From Tetranychus cinnabarinus (Eukaryota > Arthropoda > Arachnida > Trombidiformes > Tetranychidae), in contig WHVY01000001.1 of the NCBI GenBank assembly GCA_022266195.1, positions 15,376,001 through 15,440,000 of the forward strand: DNA of 64,000 nucleotides. Direction: 5' to 3'. The translations under genes and the position numbers were made by a program. The notes under the pieces were generated by a model, which ran no database searches, was not told the origin of the DNA, and was given only the letters and a program-made list of their open reading frames with translations. Below are positions 11,250-24,452 of the stretch, one piece after another (position 1 is the stretch's first letter; the number at the start of each line of letters is the position of its first letter).

Positions 11250-14200
11250 ATTTCAACAATTTCATCCATATGGATAACGAAAGATTTACCTAATTCTTAC
11301 ACCAATACGTATTTGTGCCATTAACCTCGGAATAACCCGGCGAAATCAAATGTTCAATTGAAGGTCAATTAACTGAGCATTTCCATTTTCTTCAACCTTT
11401 TTACCTTCCCTCAACTCTTTCATCTCATTCAGCATATCATGCAAACTTGTCGTTGCCTTGACAGTTATTATTCTAAAATCCTATTAATTATCTAGCAATC
11501 GAACTACACTTGATTTGAATATTCCCTTTACCTTTTATTTCCCTTCTGTATACATTCATCTCTGTCTCAAGTCTAGTTTAACAATGAAAAAACGTCAGAA
11601 ATGACCAAAATCTATCACTAAGGTAACCGATGAAGAAGGTTAGTAATAAATAGACCTTATTGTTAAAATGATATTGAGATAGAGAATTATTATTTTTATC
11701 TCTTGATATTGTTGTGATAAAAACTGTTCAAAAAAGACGAATAAGTACTAGGAGGAGAAGAAGAATAGGAATGGCGAGAATAACATTCTCTTTTGATGCT
11801 ATTGATATTGATTAAGAACATATTAGCAGTTGGATTCAGGGCGTTCCAAAGAAGAGGGAAAAAAACTTGTGAAACATTTTATTCGATTGGTTCGTTAAGA
11901 AGAGAACCAAGATGAGGATAAATCATCAGAATCATGGACAGAAACAGAAAACTCAAGACAAAATATCAGTTAATTTGATAACAATTGATTCACTTATCTT
12001 TTGGCCATCTCTGAATCAGGTTATACAGTTTTTTCCTGTTAATAATCTTTCTACAACTCTTTCCATCCCACTAAAACTACTATTAACCATAAAATATTTT
12101 CAGTTTACCCTGAACTTTACTCACAACCTTTTAATCTACTCATCAGTCTTATGATTGTTTAGTAATCATATTAACCATTATTCTCAATACACACATATAC
12201 TATTAGGACATGTACACATACACTAACAGTTAACTTTTTTTTTCTTACCACTGTAATTAATTCCTCTTGAGAGTTTAATTTGGGTTGTAAAGCATCCATT
12301 AATGAATAGTAAATTTTGTATCCAATTATCATCTGTATTAATCTAACGATTCTAATTATTATCATTTTCTTTCTCTTCAATTTTAGCTATTAACCATGAA
12401 TAAGTTAAAAGTACAGATTGATCATTGGAAACAGCTTAATGTATCCCAGGATAAAGGAGAATCAAAATTTGGGTTCTTTTTCTTCTCTGATCAACCCATC
12501 ACTCGCAGGCCAACTAAAGAATGACCAACGGAAGGAAACGCAAATAGATAACATGGATGGTTAAACCAGGATGGAAACGAGAAAAAAGATCATTGATTTG
12601 ATAAAGTGGATTGCAACAAAAGAATTGGATTAAATACTTATATTGTATCTAAATCCATTTGATGATAATCAAATGTTGAATAGTTGAAATACATAATGAT
12701 ACAATAATGGATACAAAATTTTGACCATTCATGGATCCAAACGTTTCCAATCAACTACAAGAAAAGAGGATAAAATGGTTTGTCCAGTTGATCAATGAAT
12801 GTCAGTGTTGAACATTTTTCTTCAACTTTTCCTATCCTGAATCTTGTTGAAATCGGTAGATTAAAACATTCACTTACCGTTGAAGATATGCTGTTAGATT
12901 GAAAAACACTAAAAAAGCTGCTACATTTTAATGTTAGAGTTGGTACTTTTAAAATTGAATAGGAAAGTGAAAAAAATGATTTCTTCCTATGATCGATTGA
13001 AAGTGTATGTGTGTGAATCTTAGCTGCTTTTTTCATTTCTATCTTCATCTTCTTTGTCATTTTCTGCTTCTTCATCTTCGTCCTTTTCTTCTGATTAAAT
13101 GCAACCAGCAAATACTAGGAAATTTGAAACAGTTTCAGAAGACCTGACAACTTTTAATGCAACTAATGTTTCCAAAGCTCCCATTGTGTGAACAATTTCT
13201 TGTTGTTCATCATTTAATTTGATTGGGACGTTTGCTGTTTTTTTTCTTCTTTTCAATTTTCTCATTCCTTGCAACTTTCCACGATGATGATGGTGAGGAT
13301 GATAAAAAAAGAAGAAGAGAAAAGTGAAAAGTGAAAGCTAAAGATACGATTGAATAGGATGTTGAGTAGAAGATGAAGACGAAGTAGAAGGAAAAAAAGG
13401 CTGCAACGATGAGAATGAAAAGAGAGGCCAAGAAGAAGATAAAGAAAGAGATGATAATGATGAAGATTGAGAGGAAAAAGATGAGAAATGGTAAAGTAAA
13501 AAGACCAAAAGATGAGCATAAGTTAGATGTAAGTTTATGTTACATTCACAGTTGAATCTCTTTTGGCTCATTGAAAAAGCAAAACTCATTTTTGTCTTGT
13601 TCATTCTTCTTCTTCTTTTAGGAATCTCAAGCAAGCCAAGGGATAAGAGAAGAGATAATCATTGAAATGGATTTGATTCAAACTGATTGTCCAACTAAAT
13701 CTTGAATTTCATCTTTTCCTGATTGAAAGTCGGAGAAACATTTCAACGTATTGTATTCACTGTATCTGTCCATCAATATTTATCAACATTCAGTTTAATT
13801 AATCAAATTTTATTTCCACTCTTCCATAGAAACAAAATTGACTGTTGTTGAAGGATTCAACGTTATAATCAATGGCAAGACCAACTCGACAATTAATGGA
13901 CAATTATTTTCCAATTGGTTCCTCCATTAACTGCTGGTCAAGAGTTATTTCATCTTTACAAGAACCAGTGTATGTCAATGGTAAAGTTGAGATTACTATT
14001 GGATTGTAAATATATTTATCAGAACATTCAATTCTAATTACAGTAAACCCATGATCAAACCTTATCATTATTTCCTTAATGAATGTTTAGTTGAGTCAAA
14101 GATGATTTAATTAAATTAATTGAATCAACTTTAATTGAACTGTTTTCATCTCTTTCTTTACAGCCTCATTTCAGTCAGAGACAATTGTCAATCCTATTAA

Positions 14201-17200
14201 TAGATGGTTAACAATCAACAATAAAAACTTCACCAAAGGAACCAAAGGAAAAACGAAGAAAGAATGAAAAAAGACAAGGGAAAAAAGGCAAAGAAAGCAA
14301 ACGAGAAGATGAAATTATCTTCCATCAATACTCATAATAATAATGAAAATAATAATGTTGGTTCTTTATATTTCACTTTTTTTTATTATTTATCTCAAAA
14401 TAATCTTTTGATGACTTTTATTACATATTTTTGGATGTTACCATTTCCTAGAAAGGTCAATTGTACTTCGAACCAGTCCAAATTGCTGTCCAATCATCAG
14501 CAAAAACTAATATAAATTGTGATAGCTGATATTACAAAATTGTTGTAGTTGTAAGATGTAGACACATATAACCAAAAGGAAAGGCCATATTTCAATGCGA
14601 CTTTTTGTTGTGGTAAAAACACAAAAAGATGTTGAGATATGACAAGTTTCATGTTGATTTTAATTTCATTGGCTTTTGCAGATTCTTATTGAATGTCACT
14701 CAACTTGAAAGATGTTTGTTTATCATTATTTGCTATAACAAACTTAAATTCATCTTTTTTTATTATGAATTTACTTTGACAGCAAGACATCATCTTTCTG
14801 ACCTACAAAATGACATCTTTCTGAGCTTTAATTTGTTTGAAATAAAACAAACTCAAAAAGATTCAAATTAGTCTACCAATGAAACCAATCCAAATTGGAC
14901 ACAATCAAGAAAATGTGATTAAATTGTCGCCAAACTCGGAGCAAATACTGAAGGGCAAATATTACAGGTTTATTGTAATATAAATCAATGTATCAACACT
15001 TTTCTTTTGCCAATTTGGTTTCTTTACTTGAACATAAATGTTTAACCAAATTGTTTCTTTTGCCTTTTTCTTATAATGATTCCATCAATGTATTGAAAAG
15101 ATTGAAATTCAGCCGTGAACCTTTTCAACTGGTCACACAATCAGGATGATGATGATTATGGGCAAATATTTTTCATCTAAAATGAAATGGAAACTTATTT
15201 TCAGGACAAAAATACTGTTATACACACCAACATCATGAAAGGCAAACATAATTCAAATGGCTTCAAGGCTTCCTTGACTTAAATCTCAATTGAATCAATT
15301 GCTTTTCCCTTTTCGCCTTTTAACTTCACCGAATCCTTAAGAGTTGCAATTTCAAGCTCAATTCAAGAGTACTCTGGTTAAATTGATAATCTGGAAAAAT
15401 TGTTGAGATATCCAAAGGAAAAAAGAAAGAGGAAAAACCTGGAAAAATATGAAAAAATGTATCTTTGTGCTCGTCAGACACAAGCTAATGGTCTGCCAGT
15501 GTTAATGTCATTTGGTCAATTGGAGGAAGGGAAAAAAGTTAAACCTTCAACCTGATCTAATTTAATCAACTTTGCTTCCAATGTTACCTTCAACCTTTCC
15601 CTAATTGTACAACTTGATATTATTTGTTATTATATCAGATGATAATCTGTTTAAATAAATAGTATAAATTGATTGGTATATTGATACACTAAATAAATAT
15701 GTTAACAAGTAGTGAAATGAATAAATGTAACTGACATTGAATATAAAGTATCCTAATGAGAATGATTTCTGCTGGTGAAAATTCAACTCGCTACCAAGTT
15801 GAATGAACATTACAATAGCGTCAACACTTACTAACATTCATCCTCAGCTTGAATAACTTGGTCCATGTCTTCAAATAGGAAATGTTTAATCATTTAATAG
15901 GAAATTGAAACTTTCCCCAAATCAAAGTTAAACTAAGCATTTCAACTAAAATAGACAACATTTTAACATGCCAAGAAGTCTTTGATTTTCAATGGAAAGA
16001 AATGTTGAAAAACAATAACATTAACATCAACATGTAACATTAATGAGCAACAATTCCTTTTATTTGTATTTAATTTTCAATCAACTGTACATTTAACCTC
16101 TATCTTTCTACCTCTTCCCTGCATTTCCTGAGTATTTCAATGATTCTGCTTTTAATGATTAACAAGCTTGAGTGTAGCTAAAGGCTATATTTACAGTTAA
16201 AGTAAACAATTGTTGAAACTTTTCTTGTACAGTTGTAACAGACTGCAACCAAATAGGTGAACTTTTCCTAAGAATGAAAACCCTCATGAACACAGGTTAA
16301 TTCAGAGTTGTAGATGAATAACAAGTGTAAGATGGAGTCGCAACATTGAAATTCAATCGTCTGAAGGTTAGCTAATGAACTAGTCGGAGATAGATAGAAT
16401 AAAAGAAAAAGATTTGATTATTTCCTTTTCCAAAATGGATGCCAAAATGAATTTATTATTCATTTTAAGTAGAAGATGAACACTTCAAGTCACTTTCAAA
16501 ACATTTGACAAATCGCATTAGTACACTTAAACATAAACCCCTAGAAATTAAAATGAAAATCAGTTAATAATTACAGTTGATATAAATTTTTAATAACTAA
16601 ATCTAGTTACTTACAATGGGTAAAAAGCCTTGAGATCCCTACAAAATGGCATGGCTTACATGGAACCAATTTGTTCACAATAACAAAGTAAAAACATAAT
16701 TTAGATTTAAATTTCAACAGCAACAATCAACTTGACAATAAAATTAATAGACTAAATTGTTTCTGTTAAATCCAATTGTGATGTAAATTATAAACAAATT
16801 AAAGCAAAAGTCAAACATTACAAGTTACCAAAGACAAAAGGTAAAGTAAAAAAAATGAATAAAAAGGAGGGAAAAAGTAAATATCAAAACTGGTAAAGGC
16901 GCTCAATACAAATGGTTAAATGCAAGAAAAGACAAAATTAGGAAGAAAACAATTTAAATTGCCAAACATTAACCATTTAAAGATAAAATGAAATTAATTT
17001 ACTTTTAATTGTAGACAATAAAAGGCAGTAATCAACAATTTATCCAATTCATGGAAACTAGCAGCCTAAGTGCAGTAGGTTTGTAAAGGCAAGTATAAAA
17101 ATCAAGATTACAACTAAAAGTTGACTTGATTTTGACAGTAAAGCAAATTGATTGAATTAATCAAAGGCCAATCTTTTCACGATCTCAATTAAAGTTAAAT

Positions 17201-18797
17201 CAAAATGTAATCAAGACTCAATTAGAAGCGCTTTTATCTCAATCAATTTAACTCTTGTTCAACTCTCTGGCAACATAAATCACGAAAGCAAAAAAAGAGC
17301 TCAAACTCAAAGGTTTATTAATTTTCTGCATAATTAAACCTCAATAATACAGACTAAGTATAATAATAAATTGACATTTTCCTATCTCATAATAGTCAGC
17401 TGGTTGAGACACTAATAACTTTAACCAACACAATTACAGTTGTAATTAACTGAACAATCTTAAAGAAGGTCGAGAAAATCAATACAAATTGGTTAAACAG
17501 TGAACCCATTTTCATCTGAATCAGTCTCAACCTTTTCCTTTATTTAAACATTTTGATTGTTAATGACAACATTAGACAGTTTATTTTTAAAACTGTTTTG
17601 ATTGTGATTAGAGAAGCTAAAAGTTGACAAAATGGTCAATCAATTGAGCCATCGATTGACAAGAAAGACTTGGGTTTACTTGGTTAACCTTTTAATTTTC
17701 AATTGTATTCAATGAATAATGATAAATTCAGTGCTCTTTTGACAGTTCAATTGTTATCACATTTTGAGGTTCCGTTTTTTTTCTGGGATTTTTCACTCCA
17801 TACAAATGTTTCCTTGGTTATTCATGTGAAAATTCATGTTGATGAAAAGATTAAGATTTATTTCAATAGACAAAGAAAGAAAAGGAAATTTTCCAGTTTA
17901 CTTTTTTCAACCTTTCCTTCAATTTCACTGTTAATGGTTGTGATTGTGTTTGAAAGAGACTGATTATTTTGCTTCCAACATTGATAAATCATTTTTAATT
18001 TCATTATAACCATAAGCTTTTTTTGGGTACCAAATGAGAGACGGTTTGATTTATCCTTGGAGTTAGTTTAATCTTTATTGTTGATATCATACCTTGTTGC
18101 ATGATTGATGGCAACAATTTACTGGCATATTAAAATGACTGAATTATCAAGCCCATAAGTTGAACAGTTGAAAAGGAGTGAAACTTTTTCTCAACTCATT
18201 AGCATTTTGAGATTTTTGGGAAAAAATCAGCTTCTTTAAACCCTGAGTGGTTAGTAGAGGCTATTAATAACAAAAGGGAATGAAAATAAAAGTTCAATTT
18301 ACTGATAATTTGACTTCAGATTCAGATTACTAATAAACCACAGAAAGTTAATGAAAAAGAAAATTCGTTATTCATCTGAATGAATTTATCGGAACAAGTC
18401 ATCAAGTTTGTTATCTTCAAATTGGGACGATGTTGCATCTGTTTTGACTTGGCTATTGGGATGCTTAAAGAAGTGTTGCTTTCAACTGAATGATTAGTCT
18501 GACCTAGACTTTAAATCTTAAACAGAAGCATTCATTTCGATCAGTAAAATTGATTTAATCATAAAAAATCTCTCTCATTAATTATTGAGACACTATGGGA
18601 AAAAAGATTGCAACCCTTTTAAGATCCAGATCTGAGATTTTAAGGTTTTCTTAGACATTTCATCAGAACTGTAAGCAGCTCTGTCTGACCCATTAACGAT
18701 TCACCATTTAACGATTTGATCGTAATCACGTTGAATTGATGAGTTCAAACAGACATTTCGTGATTATCCGATGAGTTATGAGGTTATAGAGCATTTC
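11250..18797. other. AT-rich non-coding stretch
   Basis: No gene could be supported. Notable composition: a purine-rich tract with many GAAGAA/GATGA units on the plus strand at about 13280-13480, and A-rich runs at 14230-14330. The short open frames here are low-complexity and change frame freely. A weak minus-strand exon candidate (12249-12332) was considered and rejected. Confidence 0.4.
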
Positions 18798-18950
18798 AAT
18801 GAAGAAGCGAAAAACACAATTTAGTCATTGAAGCAACTTGGCATAAAGTTTGTGAATAAAAACGATAGTCAGCTCAATGTAGCGCAATTAAGACCAATAG
18901 AAAGGTTTTGGGACCATCTTGAGTCATTGGTTATTATTTTGAGCTCATTT
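18798..18950 (+). pseudogene. Relic of a DD37E Tc1/mariner transposase (C-terminal part)
   Basis: The plus strand reads LKQLGIKFVNK, then LNVAQLRPIERFWDHLE, with an in-frame TAG inside the preceding EAKNTI segment. This aligns with the C-terminal catalytic region of the intact transposase at 44137-45210 (LEKNGIDYV, then NVPQLRSIERFWAHLK) and includes the catalytic glutamate of PIERFW. The frame ends soon after (TGA) and no N-terminal half or TIRs were found nearby. It is an old, decayed copy of a related element. Confidence 0.7.
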
Positions 18951-21900
18951 GATTATTGAATTAACCATTAGGATTGACCAAGATCAATAAGTCCCAAACC
19001 CGAACTTTATTTCAATATGTGTTTCCTTTGCAAAGCTAAATGTTTCAAGAATAAACTTGGCTAACTTTCATTTGGTCGTTAAGCTGTGAGATTTCCGATT
19101 TTGGTTAAAATTGATTTTGATCCTAATAAAAGCTTCCAAACCATTGAACAATTAGCTTGTGTGAGAAGGGAAACATTTTTCATTGGAAAAGTTGATTGAT
19201 TGAATCACTTTGATTGGCAATTTGGTTTTCAAAATTGACCAATAATCCAAAGCTGCGAGAAAAATTCAACATTCAATATGAAAGAAAATTTATTTCAATA
19301 TAATCGATTATGAGCCTGAAAATGTCTATCAATATTTATCAATTTAACTTGAACCCATCCAAAGGTTTACTTTCATCTTATCAATATTAAAGAAACATTG
19401 AAACCAGGAAAAGTTTTAGACTCAAGCATGAGATTGAACGCTAAGAATGCATTATTATTAATCCAAGGGAAAGCATTATTGTTATTAATAAGAATGAAAA
19501 TAAAGGCCAAATGTTGAACAAAAATCGGCCAACATTTTACTCCATTTGCTTGACCAGAGAAAAGTTTTGCAAATAATCTTTAGTAATAAAGTGTTTCAAG
19601 TGATCAAGTAAACATCATGTTAACTCGGAACAAATTGCCAGAGCAAAATTGATCCATTCCAAGTTGATTGGAAGAAATGTGAAAATAATTATCGAACAAA
19701 GTTTTCAATTATTCGTAAAAACTTTTTCTCGCCTGATATTTGTTGGCAAATTATTCGGCAAATCTGAGGCCAAGAACTTTATTCAGCTGAACAGAATAAT
19801 TGATGAAGTAGAAATGGATGAAAAGAAGAAAAGATTGAAGAAAAATATTGAATTTTTTCTTTGCCTGGAAAACAATTTAATCCATCTGTTACTATTGTTT
19901 CGTCTGTTGAATCTGATGTCTGATTAAAGATTGATTTATTCAACATTTCACTTGGAAGAAGCGATGAAATTTCATTTTACAAATGTTAACCTTTTATTTT
20001 GTTGTTCATCAGTTCATGTTTTAATGAGCAAAACCAAAATATCAACTCGATTCTGGTATAAAAAAGCTTTTGCTTTATTGATTTTCAAATGATACTTGAA
20101 AGATGATTTACTTTTACCCAATAAATGTACGATGTTTGGCGTAAAGTCAATCATGACTGAATCAAATTGGTTTCAATTTTATTGTTGTTACAAATTATCA
20201 AAATGTTTCTCAAGGGTTGATCAATGATATTACTGATGTTTATCATGAAATACTTGAACAGCGAAAGGAAAGGTAAAATATTGGATTCTCAATTGTCAAT
20301 AAAGTATGAATCTGCCTCTTCAAGTGTCTCTGTATTTGGTCAACTTTTGCTTCTCAATTAGCCTCATCCATTTCAGTCACATTCAGTTTAGAAGAAAAAT
20401 CTTGCAAATCGACAATTTTCTTGGCCAATCATGATAATCTTGAATGAAGAATAAATCTTAGCTGCTCTTGAATCACGATTGAAAGGATTTTCTTAGCGAC
20501 TTCGCAAAGCTTTAGTTGAGGAAACTTGTAACTGGTTACGATCGTGTAACTTTACGAACGAAAGAAGTTTTGCTCAAAATGAATAAAATGAAGTTCATCA
20601 TGAATGATTGAACATGTTTTTGAGAGTATCTTGGAAAGTTTTGATTTGGTGAATTCATGCCCTTCGCGATTAATCAAGACAGCTATTGATGAATAAACCA
20701 TTTTCACTCAATTTGTAAATCTTCAAAAATATCTTAATGTTTACACTTTTACTTTACACAAAAGTTGACAAAGTTGAATGTAACCCTTGCATCTAATGAA
20801 TCAAGCAACAAGTTTAAGCGCTGATTTGAATTTTTATCGAAAATTCTTTTTCTGTTGATCATTTCGAACAGTGTAACATTTCAATAATCACTTGGATTTC
20901 AACTTGCTTCACTTGCTTTGATGACATGAAACAGTAAATGCTTTTTGAAAGAAACAATGAAGATGAAAAGTTACACCTGAATTGTCACTCTAAGCATTTG
21001 TTAATCACTTGTAAACGACTTTGACTTTTCACCTGATAACTTTACTCACTTTCAAATGATGATTATATGTTGGTGAATTTGAAAAGGTTGAATAAGCTAA
21101 AAAATGACTTTTCAAAAAAATGTCATTACCTGAGAGTAAAATTTTGTATTTTTTTGTGTTACCTCAATAACTGTAAAGTACAATGTAAATATTACAAAGG
21201 CAACAAATTTAAACATTAGTTGAATAGTTTAAAATTGTTATTTTAAAGGTTAGAGTGGAAAAGGAGAAAAGCTGTGTTTACCTTTTCAAGGGTTATAATG
21301 AAAACAGATGAGAATCATGAATAATTCAAATGAATTGGAAACAATGATTTACATTTAACTTGATTGCTTTCAAGTTGTTGTTGTTGCTTCAATTTTGTGT
21401 TATAATCTTAAGTGTAAAGAAGATGAAACCAATAGTGAAAAGGAAAACATTTCAATCAATAGTAATTATCTTTAGTCGAAATCTTCTTTTCTCTCGTTTC
21501 TTCTTCACACAAAGTTGATCTTTTCAGGTTCACATGCAAGGAATCATGAGCTGAATAATTAGTTGAAATAGCTGCAAGATTGTGGAAGAAGGATAATTAT
21601 GAACTTTGATTACAATTAATCATGTAAATAAGTGAAGAAAGTTTTTGCAACGAAAAAAAAGAAACTTTCGTAAAATGACGTCAAATTGGGTTCGTTAGGA
21701 TGAAACTCATGAAACTTGAGTAACAGTTTGATGGCGTTGTTTACTGAGAGCCTTGCCAGTGCCAAAGTTGTGATAAGGTTGAAATGAAGAGAGAAATGTT
21801 GAGATTGTTTTAAACCCTTTAAGCATCATTAATAAAGATTGTGAATCTGTCGAGGCATTATCAACCATTTATCAAAGCAACTAAGTTTCACTTCAATTGT

Positions 21901-24379
21901 TTCATTAGCATTTTGTTTTCACTTTTGTTGCGAGCATTTAAAACACTTGACTTTTTTGCAAGTCTTTAACCTGAGTAAAGACACTTGCAATAATTCAAAA
22001 TGAGCTTCGAAAACAATCGATACTTGCATTTTAATCCTTTCCATTGATCGACGATCATTGAATAGATAAGGTGAAGGTGCAAGAAGGTTTCACTATTAGT
22101 CAAGTAAATAAACTTGGATTAAACAGATTCAATCTTCTCAGTTTATCGATCGACATCTTTGCGAAATTGTGTTTCTTTCATGCAATTATTCTAGCCAATT
22201 TACTTTCAACATTCGAGTTTTGATTTTCCGAAGTTCGAGAAATCAGTTTCAATTGCAAATTAAAGTGACTTCTTGCAATTTATGTTTTCGAAATAACTGC
22301 ATTTAAAGTCGAAAGTTACCTCTCAAAAAAATTGATCTAAAAATCTTCTTCCGCAACTGAACAAAAGCCGATCTAAATTCCAACTTTGAATTCGATCTTC
22401 TTATAAACTGTTCATCACAGAAATTCTTTATCTTCACAAATTGACCCCGTTTTTATGCTCCTACAAGCTAAAAAAGACTCAACTCTTAACTCAAAAAAAA
22501 GTTTTTCACTTGCAACTTTGGAAGTTTTTTCGATTCTTTTGTTATGAAAAATTGATTTCGTATAGTACTCATCATACTTATCATATTTAAAGGTCAACAT
22601 GCTAATTCTCAAATTGGGTTAACTAATGCCATCGGCATCGCTGTAAATCAAATCTATGAAACGCGAAAGCATCAGGATTGGTTTACAGTTGCATCAAAAT
22701 TTGAAAAACGTTGAGATGGGAGATATGACCTTTGACTGCAAAAAATGAAAATCCTATGAGAGGTGATGGTCGAAAACTCAGTTTTGAACAAAGAAAATGA
22801 TGAAAAGAAAAAATTTTCTAAAAACTGGAATCGAACGAAAAATGATAAGTTTTTCAGAAGTTATTGAATTGGCAAAGTAAAATAATATTAATTACAATAG
22901 TCTATGAACACAGTGAAAGATGAGGATGAAGAAAAGACTGCCTGACAATTAGGTTGTCAACTTTTCAGTGACTTCTATTGATATAAACACAGAGATATTT
23001 TTCTGTGTTGAGAATGAAAAATGATTTTCAACTCTATTCTACTTTTTTTTACTCATGAAATGATCTCTTCACCATATGATATCCATCATCATTTTCATCA
23101 TCATCATTATAATCATCTTTATTTACTGTCAATCGATCTAATAACATCTTAATCTAATGATGTAATAAAAGTGAAGAGCAAAAGAAGAGGAAAGTTTTCT
23201 TGATTATCCTTTTTTTTACTGGCAACATCAACATTAACATTTTTGCTGTTCAACTTTTTTGTGTTCAACTTTTGCAGCTCAATTCATTGTATAATGTTCA
23301 TTTCAATCATCATTGATTGAAACAACGAAATGGTTAAACAGTGAACACTGATTGATTGATGGAACAATGATTTTCATTTGATTGTCTTTAAACATCAATT
23401 TAAACATTAATCATGAAATTGATTTTGAAAATTGTCATCAACTCTTTAACCATCATATAATTTACTTTTACAACTTTTCTCATGTAAATCTTTTCTCTGT
23501 TGCAACTTTTTACTTTTCACTGATTCAGCTTATGTGCTCACTTTATCTGATTTAACCATGAAAATCATTAATCTTGCACTTCTTTTGTTTTGTCTCTCCT
23601 TACCTAATTTATTATTCATGACGATCATGATGATGATGATGATGATGGGAGAGAAGATGAAAAGAATAAGCTGCATTGGAAAAGTTATCATTATTCATTA
23701 CAAATTTAAATGGTCTTAATACCATTGTAACATTGATACAATCAAGTTAGCATTAATTGAATGAAGTAACAATCTATTTTTTGCTCCTTCCTCATTTCAT
23801 TTTTGTCTATTCCAATGTCATTTAACAAAAGGACTAAGAAACAATTGCTATACAAAAAGACATTTCATTGATTAATCTTTTTTTGTCTCATATTTAACTT
23901 GTCAGTTTATCAATAGTTATGTTTGATGAATCTTGGTGAACAATTTTCAAGGCTCAATGATGAATTGATTGTATTAGGTTTTGCGAAATATACATCAATA
24001 GTAACATGAGATATGAATTTCAATGAAATAATCACCTAAAAGTAATGCACAAAAGTTTTTTCCACTTTTCACGCAACCATCATGGGGTTGAAATTGATTG
24101 ACCAATGTAGTTTGAAATCTTTACACCAAGTCAATTAATCAACAAATGAAGCAACTAAAAGATCGATGAAAAACTCCAACCAAAGCTTTATCCAATTCTT
24201 ATTCAGCTCTTATATGAATGCAAGAAAATCAATGTAATCTCATCTAGCTACTGTATCCAACGATAACGAGATGTAATAAACATCGAAATAACTCGACACT
24301 TTCAACTCGAACAAATTTGACTTGAAGAATGACTTGTGAAATGATTTTGCAGTGAAAATCGTAATTGATGGAATTCTTG
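18951..24379. other. AT-rich non-coding stretch
   Basis: No gene is supported. It contains a GAT/ATG microsatellite at about 23626-23650 inside a short signal-peptide-like frame, and an imperfect small hairpin near 22643-22692 (CTGTAAATCAAATC against GATTGGTTTACAG). Nothing else was recognised. Confidence 0.4.
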
Positions 24380-24452
24380 TTACTGGCAGGATTTGATCCT
24401 GGGTATCATTGCCTAACCTAACCAAACCTAACACTTAACCATTTAGCTATCG
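24380..24452 (-). repeat. tRNA-derived SINE head (box A and box B)
   Basis: On the minus strand TAGCTAAATGG matches the RNA polymerase III box A consensus, and GGATCAAATCC follows about 40 bases later as box B. The T arm (CCAGG/CCTGC around the loop) forms four of five pairs. There is no matching acceptor stem and no credible anticodon arm, so this is a tRNA-derived SINE head or decayed tRNA, not a working tRNA gene. Confidence 0.5.

Noticed and set aside
12249..12332. Possible minus-strand exon (LMDALQPKLNSQEELITV before a GTAAGA)
   Set aside because: The acceptor lacks a pyrimidine tract and two frames are open; no neighbouring exon could be joined.
13280..13480. Purine-rich tract with overlapping hydrophobic/serine frames on the minus strand
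   Set aside because: Frames arise from GAA/GAT low complexity; not genes and not a clean tandem repeat.
23534..23719. Signal-peptide-like frame with a methionine run
   Set aside because: The run is a GAT/ATG microsatellite and the frame has no conserved character.
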